Shown here: piece by piece, positions 59,114 through 64,000 of the stretch | Position numbering within the stretch: the first letter of the stretch is position 1 | Layout: every line of letters begins with the position of its first letter | Assembly (NCBI GenBank): GCA_963790065.1 | Contig: CAWBNK010000020.1 | Coordinates: 62,001-126,000 of the forward strand | Reading direction: 5' to 3' | DNA: 64,000 bases | Source: Palsa-504 sp963790065 | GTDB taxonomy: Bacteria; Actinomycetota; Actinomycetes; Streptosporangiales; Streptosporangiaceae | Made by a program: the position numbers and the translations under genes | Notes under the pieces: generated by a model | The model's input: the letters and a program-made list of their open reading frames with translations, nothing else | The model's database searches: none | What the model was told of the DNA's origin: nothing

Positions 59114-60197
59114 CGGAGGTCCCCGACAGGGCGGCGTCCGCCGCGGGCGGCCGGGTCACGCGCCGCTGCGTCACCTCGGCCAGGGCCACCGGGCGCTGCT
59201 CGCGCAGCGAGATCTGGGCACACTCCAGCGCTTGGACGACGGCCAGCCCGCTGCTGCCGTCCACTGACGGGTGACAGCCGCTGGTGATGCAGTCGATGAA
59301 GTGCTGGTCCTGAACGGCGAGCGGCTCGGCGAAAGCGACGAAGGGGGACACCACGTCGCCGAGGTGATAGGCGACCTGAGACAGCGGTCCGTCGCCGTCG
59401 CCGGGCGGGACCGCCGACTTGTCGTAGACGCGGATCCGCTCGCCGTCGGCCATGTCGTTGTACACGACCATCTTTTTCGAGCCCACCGCGGTGATCCGCC
59501 GTACCTTTTGCGGGTCGAGCCAGCTGACGTGCAGGTGGGCTCGTACGTGCAGGTCGGCATAGTCGAGTCGCAGATAGGCGACGTCCTCGTATTCGGGATG
59601 GACGTTCCGCGTCCCCCAGGCGGTGATGGTCGTCGGCCGTGCGCCCAGCACGAAGTTGGCGATGGAGATGTCGTGCGGTGCCAGGTCGAGGACTACGTTC
59701 ACATCCGACTGGTAGAGGCCGAGATTGAGCCGCGCGCAGTCCAGGTAGAAGAGCCGTCCGAGCTCGCCCCGGCGGATCAGCTCACGCAGCTTGTGCACGG
59801 CCGCGTTGTGCTCGAAGGTGTGGCCCGGCATCAGGACGACGCCGGCCGCCTGCGCCGCCTCTACCACGGACCATGCGTCCTCGGTCGTGGTGGCCAGGGG
59901 TTTTTCGATCAAGACATGCTTGCCGGCGGCGATCGCCTGCAGGCCCAAGGGCGCGTGGGTGGCTGGCGGGGTGGCGATGATGACCGCATCGACGTGCGGC
60001 AGGGCCTCCTCGAGGTCGGCGTACGCGACGAGGCCGTTACTGACCTCGTGATCGCCCGCGTCGATACGGGTGAACCGCGAATCGACGCCTACCACGGCCG
60101 CTACTCCGGTCGTAGACCGGAGTACGCGGACGTGTCTCGATCCCCAATAGCCGACGCCTACCACACCGATACGGATCCCGTCCGATCGCACCGGCAT
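59106..60197 (-). CDS. Gfo/Idh/MocA-family sugar-nucleotide dehydrogenase (WbpB/WlbA-like)
   Basis: The 363-residue protein has a Rossmann fold GVVGVGYWGSRHVRVL, the EKPLATTTEDA motif whose lysine is used in catalysis, and the DLAPHDISIANF histidine region typical of the family. WbpB and WlbA oxidise the C3 hydroxyl of UDP-GlcNAc uronic acid with recycling of NAD+; the neighbour genes fit that route. It is the first gene of the glycan operon. AAAGGGGGG lies close before ATG 60197. Inositol or glucose dehydrogenases share the fold, so context carries much of the weight. Confidence 0.88.
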   Translation of the reverse strand: MPVRSDGIRIGVVGVGYWGSRHVRVLRSTTGVAAVVGVDSRFTRIDAGDHEVSNGLVAYADLEEALPHVDAVIIATPPATHAPLGLQAIAAGKHVLIEKPLATTTEDAWSVVEAAQAAGVVLMPGHTFEHNAAVHKLRELIRRGELGRLFYLDCARLNLGLYQSDVNVVLDLAPHDISIANFVLGARPTTITAWGTRNVHPEYEDVAYLRLDYADLHVRAHLHVSWLDPQKVRRITAVGSKKMVVYNDMADGERIRVYDKSAVPPGDGDGPLSQVAYHLGDVVSPFVAFAEPLAVQDQHFIDCITSGCHPSVDGSSGLAVVQALECAQISLREQRPVALAEVTQRRVTRPPAADAALSGTSVG

Positions 60198-60336
60198 CGC
60201 CCCCCTTTCTGCCTAATACTCAGGCGGTTTCGATCTGAGGTGCATTCCAGAGCCTGGCCTAATTGCGCCCTGGGACGGCATCCCCGCGTGAGCAGCCGCG
60301 CCTACGTCAGATGGGGGCAATGGACTCCATAGGCCG

Positions 60337-60350
60337 CCGGTAATTACCGG
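60337..60350. promoter_or_regulatory. Palindrome upstream of the glycan operon
   Basis: CCGGTAATTACCGG is a perfect 14-bp palindrome about 140 bases before the first gene. It could bind a regulator, perhaps one of the two response regulators nearby. Confidence 0.5.
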
Positions 60351-60395
60351 GCGAGCCGTGCCGGTATATCGGCAGCGTGCCGAGGGCAGACGAAT

Positions 60396-60447
60396 GTGAC
60401 CCCTGCGAGAAGGCCTCGGATAACCGCTTGCCGCTCGCAGGGGTCAC
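60396..60447 (-). terminator. 14-bp perfect hairpin after the deacetylase gene
   Basis: GTGACCCCTGCGAG and CTCGCAGGGGTCAC pair perfectly around a 24-base loop. It lies 61 bases downstream of the deacetylase stop on the minus strand. There is no T tract, so it may end transcription in the factor-assisted way or act in RNA regulation. Confidence 0.55.
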
Positions 60448-60507
60448 TCCTGATCAGGGCTCAACGGCCCAGATCAGCCTGTCCTGTTCCGCTCTGGCCT
60501 GTTTCTC

Positions 60508-62679
60508 TTATCCGCAATCGTTCATGACCTGGCACACGTCCTTGACCACCACTCCGGCGGGTGCGCCCCCGGGCTGGCCCGCGGCGGCCAGCCAGGCCAG
60601 GAACTGACCGAATATCGTGTCCTGGACCGACCCGTACTGGGACATGCAGGTGCTGTAATCAGAGGCGCCGGCGTCGCAGACATCGTGGAAAGTGATGGGG
60701 AGCCAACCGCCGCCGTGCGCCGCAGCGGCGTCCACGAAAGTCTCCAGGTCGTTGAGATTCTCGTCGGCTGATCCGTCCACCGCAATGGTGCGGAGCGCGA
60801 GGGGATTCTGCGGTGGAACGGTTTCTATATATGGCGCGGTTGGCACGGTATTGGAATTTGAAAGACCACCTCCTACGCGCGAAGTGAGCCACCCGCATTG
60901 GCCGGCGACGCTCTCCACGGTTGTGTTGTAATCCCCATAGGGGTAGGCCATCGATACCGGGTCAGGTATGCCGTTGCTGATCATGTCCTGCCGGGAGCCG
61001 CAGAGTTCGGTGGTCATCTGGGCCTGGGTCAAGGTGGTGAGGTCCGGGTGGTCGATGGTCTGACCGCCGACGTCATTGCCCTGGGCCTGGAGCTGGTCCA
61101 GCTGCGTCCAGGTCATGCAGCACTGGTAGTTGTTGTCGCTGTCGGAGGTGATCACGTAGTAGGTGCCCAGGAAGCCGTACTGCTGCATATACGGCTGCCC
61201 GTACAGATACTCGTCCTCCCACTGGTCGTCGAAGGTCAGCGAGACCGCCGTATCCACCCCGATCTGCTGCGTGTTCACCTGCTCGGCGTGGCCGGCCAGG
61301 TCGGTCGAGAAGAACTCGACGGTGGTGGGCCCGTTGATCGTGAACGGCCCGCTGTAGGTCGGACTTGACGTGGTGGGCGTGGTCCCGTTGGTGGTGTAGT
61401 ACGTATTCGCCACGCCCCAGCCGCCGGTGTCCGTCGCGGTCAGCGCCACCGTCACCGGCTGGTAGTACGCCGCGCTCTGGCAGGATCCGCCGTTGCAGGA
61501 GATGGTGGTCGTCGGCGCGGTGGTATCCGTGCCTTCCTGGATCGACAGGACCTGTGTCTGCACGGCCCCTTCGTTCCCGGCGTAGTCCCAGCTGGTGAAC
61601 TTCACCGTGGTATTAGCCGTCAGCGGGATCTGCCCGGTATAGGTCGGGCTGCTTTGCGTAGGCGTCGAGCCGTCGAGCGTGTAGTGGGTGCTGGCGATGC
61701 CCGAGCCGAGGTCGGTCGGAGCCAGCGTGACGTAGACCGTCTGGTCGTAGGTGCTGGTCTGGCAGGGCGATCCGTTGCAGGCGATCGTGGTGGTGGGCGC
61801 GACGTTGTCCGCGGCCTTGGCGGTGGTGCCCATGCTCTGCAACACGGTCCCGGCCGGGGCGTCGCCCGACTGCCCGGCGCCCTGCACCCAGGCGATAAAC
61901 GTCTGCAGGTCGCCGAGGTCGACCCAGCCGGCCGAAGCGGTGCAGTTGGCGTAGTTGGTCGGATCCTGCGACTGCGAGCACACCCGCTGGATCACGATCG
62001 GGATCCAGCCACCGCCGTGAGCGGCGGCCCCGGTCACCAGGGCCTCAAGATTGGCCAGCGTGACCTGGCCGCTCGGCGCGTAGGCGCGTAGCGCCAGCCA
62101 GCTTCTCGGGGGCACGGTCTCGGCGTAGGTGGATCCGGTGGGGCTCAGGCTCCCGGCGGTCCGGGCATTGCCGTATCCGCAGGTCTGCACGTCGGCCTGG
62201 ATGGCCGCGTTGGACGCCCCGCTGGGGTAGGCGAACGTGAGCGGCGTAACGCCGTGCGAGAGGATGTTCTGCCGGTCGGTGCAGATCTCGCTCAGCTGCT
62301 GCGAGGCGCTGAGCGTGGTCAGGTTGATGCCGTCAACGGTCTTGCCGCCGATGTCGTCTCCGGCGGCGGCCAGCGTGCTGACCTCGGCCCAGGTCAATTT
62401 GTTGCTGGTGCCAATGGTGCCGCTGTTGATGTAGTAGGTAGCCGTTGCTCCCGCAGGCTGCAGAGCATCCTGATAACCGAGGTAGTACTCGTTCGCGACG
62501 TTATTGTCGAAATTGAGCGACACGATGGTAGCGGACGCGGCCGCCGTGGCCGGTGCGGCCAGCGGGATCCACGCGAGAGCGAGGACGACCGGCAACGCCG
62601 CGGCGGCCCAGGCCTTATGCCGTCTGGTACGTCTGAACGGCCGCACATGGCCTTGGCCAAGAAGCTTGCTCAGCAACAC
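60508..62679 (-). CDS. Secreted protein with two polysaccharide-deacetylase domains, the first degenerate
   Basis: The protein has 723 residues. A signal peptide (AWAAAALPVVLALAWIPLAA) is followed by a first NodB-like domain, two CHB_HEX_C-like beta modules (VAPTTTIACNGSPCQTSTYD and TAPTTTISCNGGSCQSAAYY, with GSTPTQSSPTYTG-type ends), and a second NodB-like domain. Metal ligands are kept in the second (SLTFDDQ, TIDHPDL) but not in the first (SLNFDNN, TVDGINL). So the first may bind sugar and the second cut acetyl groups. GTG 62679 has GGAG four bases upstream. It probably modifies the glycan or the wall outside the cell. Confidence 0.82.
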   Translation of the reverse strand: MLLSKLLGQGHVRPFRRTRRHKAWAAAALPVVLALAWIPLAAPATAAASATIVSLNFDNNVANEYYLGYQDALQPAGATATYYINSGTIGTSNKLTWAEVSTLAAAGDDIGGKTVDGINLTTLSASQQLSEICTDRQNILSHGVTPLTFAYPSGASNAAIQADVQTCGYGNARTAGSLSPTGSTYAETVPPRSWLALRAYAPSGQVTLANLEALVTGAAAHGGGWIPIVIQRVCSQSQDPTNYANCTASAGWVDLGDLQTFIAWVQGAGQSGDAPAGTVLQSMGTTAKAADNVAPTTTIACNGSPCQTSTYDQTVYVTLAPTDLGSGIASTHYTLDGSTPTQSSPTYTGQIPLTANTTVKFTSWDYAGNEGAVQTQVLSIQEGTDTTAPTTTISCNGGSCQSAAYYQPVTVALTATDTGGWGVANTYYTTNGTTPTTSSPTYSGPFTINGPTTVEFFSTDLAGHAEQVNTQQIGVDTAVSLTFDDQWEDEYLYGQPYMQQYGFLGTYYVITSDSDNNYQCCMTWTQLDQLQAQGNDVGGQTIDHPDLTTLTQAQMTTELCGSRQDMISNGIPDPVSMAYPYGDYNTTVESVAGQCGWLTSRVGGGLSNSNTVPTAPYIETVPPQNPLALRTIAVDGSADENLNDLETFVDAAAAHGGGWLPITFHDVCDAGASDYSTCMSQYGSVQDTIFGQFLAWLAAAGQPGGAPAGVVVKDVCQVMNDCG

Positions 62680-62810
62680 TATGCTCCACCCTCCCGCACG
62701 GCGCTGGACGAGACGTGGCACCACATAGGTCTCGCGTTATTGGCCGCTGGACTCCGCACCAGAAATCACGCCGACCCGGGCATGCCGGGGCGCCGTGCCC
62801 ATGCTGGAAA

Positions 62811-63563
62811 TCATCCTGTTCTGTTGGGTCCGAGCGGCCTACCCCCAGTTGACGTAGTTGCCCTGCGCAACTGGCCCAGCTCCGGCAACGCCTCCAACCT
62901 GGACCGGGTCAGGGCCACCACCTCAAGCGTGGAGTGAACTCCGAGCTTGGCCATGAGGCTCTGCAGGTGGGTGCGGACCGTGTTGGCGGACAGCTGCAGC
63001 CGCTCGGCGACCTCTTTCCGCCCGGCCCCCTGGACCAGGTGGAACAAGACATCCCGTTCGCGCTGGGTCAGAACCGCAAGCAACTCATCGCAACCACGGC
63101 GCTCATCCTGAGCCACGATCAGCAGGCGCAGCACCCCGCCCAGTTCCATCGGCGGCAGCCAGGTCTCGCCGCGGACCGCGCCCCGGATCACACGCAACAG
63201 GTAATCGACGGACTCGTCTTTCCGCACCCAGCCCACGGCGCCCGCGCGCACCGCGTCGACGATCCGCTGAGCTTCGGAAGACGCGCTCAGCATGACGATC
63301 CGCGATGCGGGCAGGCGTCGCGTTATCTCCGCGCAGAAAGCAATGGCCGACCCGTCAGCCAGTTCAGCGTCCAGCAGGATGACATCGGTCGGCCGCCCGA
63401 CCAGGATCCGGCGGGCCGACTCGGTGGACTGGGTGTCGGCCACCACGGCCAGGTCCGGTTCGGCGCGCAGCCGGGCGGCCAGGGCATCACGGAAAGTAAG
63501 CTGCTGATCGACGATGAGCACGTGAATCGGGGCTGGCACCGAAGCGGGGCCCTCGGCTACCAT
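62811..63563 (-). CDS. NarL/LuxR-type response regulator
   Basis: The 250-residue protein has a receiver domain (IHVLIVDQQLTFRDAL, phosphoacceptor Asp65 in VILLDAE, GWVRKDESV with the conserved lysine). The acidic pair of the pocket is Asp-Gln instead of Asp-Asp. The LuxR-type helix-turn-helix lies at about 165-225 (LTQRERDVLFHLVQGAGRKE, LSANTVRTHLQSLM). AGGA lies six bases before the ATG. No histidine kinase is in the window. It lies next to the glycan locus and may control it; that is inference. Confidence 0.9.
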   Translation of the reverse strand: MVAEGPASVPAPIHVLIVDQQLTFRDALAARLRAEPDLAVVADTQSTESARRILVGRPTDVILLDAELADGSAIAFCAEITRRLPASRIVMLSASSEAQRIVDAVRAGAVGWVRKDESVDYLLRVIRGAVRGETWLPPMELGGVLRLLIVAQDERRGCDELLAVLTQRERDVLFHLVQGAGRKEVAERLQLSANTVRTHLQSLMAKLGVHSTLEVVALTRSRLEALPELGQLRRATTSTGGRPLGPNRTG

Positions 63564-63576
63564 CGCGATCCTGGCC

Positions 63577-64000
63577 TTAATCCGTACCCGCGACAGCGAC
63601 TCGCGACGGGATCAGGTAGGCCTGCCTGCCCGCCAGGGCAAAGACGTGGCCGACCGGCTCCTGATCACCAAGCAAGCCATCGCTACTGACAATGGCAGCG
63701 AGCTGCAGCCGGCTGTGCGCGCCGAATTTGGCGAGCACATTCTTTACGTAAGTGCGGACCGTGTCGACCGTTATGTTCATAGCGAACGACATCTGCCTGG
63801 TACTCTGTCCGCCGACGATCCGCGCGACAATCTCTTTCTCTCGCGGGGAGAGCTCCCGCAGCGGATCCTTGGGCTGCGGCCGCTTTATCTCGGGCGCTGC
63901 CATTCGTACCAGTCCCGGAGCCAGGACCTTCCCGCCGCTCGCGACTATCTCTAGTGCGGAGGTAATCTGGTCCACTGTTTGATCCTTGCGGAGGAAGCCC
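63577..64000 (-). CDS. NarL/LuxR-type response regulator, 5' part outside window
   Basis: The frame is open to the right edge. It begins GFLRKDQTVDQITSALEIV, the end of a receiver domain with its conserved lysine. A LuxR helix-turn-helix follows (LSPREKEIVARIVGGQSTRQ, ITVDTVRTYVKNVLAKFGAH), then a short tail. It lies 13 bases before the next regulator gene on the same strand, so the two are probably one transcript. Most of the receiver domain, including the phosphoacceptor, is not visible. Confidence 0.85.
   Translation of the reverse strand, partial: GFLRKDQTVDQITSALEIVASGGKVLAPGLVRMAAPEIKRPQPKDPLRELSPREKEIVARIVGGQSTRQMSFAMNITVDTVRTYVKNVLAKFGAHSRLQLAAIVSSDGLLGDQEPVGHVFALAGRQAYLIPSRVAVAGTD

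Larger units (their letters stand above)
60198..60507. other. Promoter region of the glycan operon with palindrome and long hairpin
   Basis: This 310-base gap lies between the operon start and the end of the deacetylase gene upstream on the same strand. It holds no gene. It contains the palindrome at 60337-60350 and the 14-bp hairpin at 60396-60447. Confidence 0.7.

Overview
The window is high-GC DNA (I estimate near 70%) from a spore-former-type or filamentous actinobacterium, probably in or near the Streptosporangiales/Catenulisporales range. The support is indirect: an F420-type LLM oxidoreductase, a membrane Ser/Thr kinase, STAND/TPR signalling proteins, a sigma factor with an HxxxC-type zinc finger, an alpha/beta-hydrolase fused to a class III cyclase, many GTG starts and GTGA stop/start overlaps. 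No rRNA, tRNA, CRISPR array or transposase gene was seen. The species cannot be named from this sequence.

Region 1 (1-18.0 kb) is mixed metabolism. It holds the end of a DUF4331-like gene, a transaldolase that has lost its central catalytic part, a kinase/PLP-lyase fusion, an SDR oxidoreductase, and a frameshifted two-module gene that lies between two 41-bp inverted repeats. These are followed by an LLM oxidoreductase, a truncated DUF3800-like gene, a hydrolase-cyclase, an M20 peptidase, a DDAH-like hydrolase, a SulP transporter with STAS, a zinc-ribbon protein, and a PHS-type phosphate symporter beside PhoU.

Region 2 (18.0-36.0 kb) is signalling and efflux. A Ser/Thr kinase carries a linker with histidine at almost every third residue. 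A helical-repeat protein is followed by a 49-codon leader ORF coupled to a 1280-residue membrane protein of unknown family. Two divergent TetR/MFS efflux cassettes have visible palindromic operators. A TPR protein faces a remarkable gene encoding a STAND NTPase, TPRs and sigma region 2, then a linker of about eleven ADAT..KP repeats and sigma region 4 with a zinc finger. Two single-base losses inside the repeats separate the two sigma halves.

Region 3 (36.0-43.3 kb) has an Lrp-type regulator divergent from 4-hydroxyphenylpyruvate dioxygenase, an L,D-transpeptidase lipoprotein, MurJ, and a second STAND/TPR protein with an intact P-loop.

Region 4 (43.35-60.2 kb) is a tightly overlapping 13-gene minus-strand operon for a surface glycan. 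Gfo/Idh dehydrogenase, DegT aminotransferase and hexapeptide acyltransferase would make an acylamino sugar. A short phosphoglycosyltransferase would start the lipid-linked chain. A flippase-polymerase fusion, a Wzz/CpsD-like protein and a GT4 would build and export it. A short UDP-sugar-dehydrogenase-like protein, a flavoprotein, an ATP-grasp ligase, a deacetylase, a double methyltransferase and a lytic-transglycosylase-like protein would modify it or the wall. To the right lie a secreted protein with two deacetylase domains (one apparently inactive) and two NarL/LuxR response regulators, the last cut by the window end.
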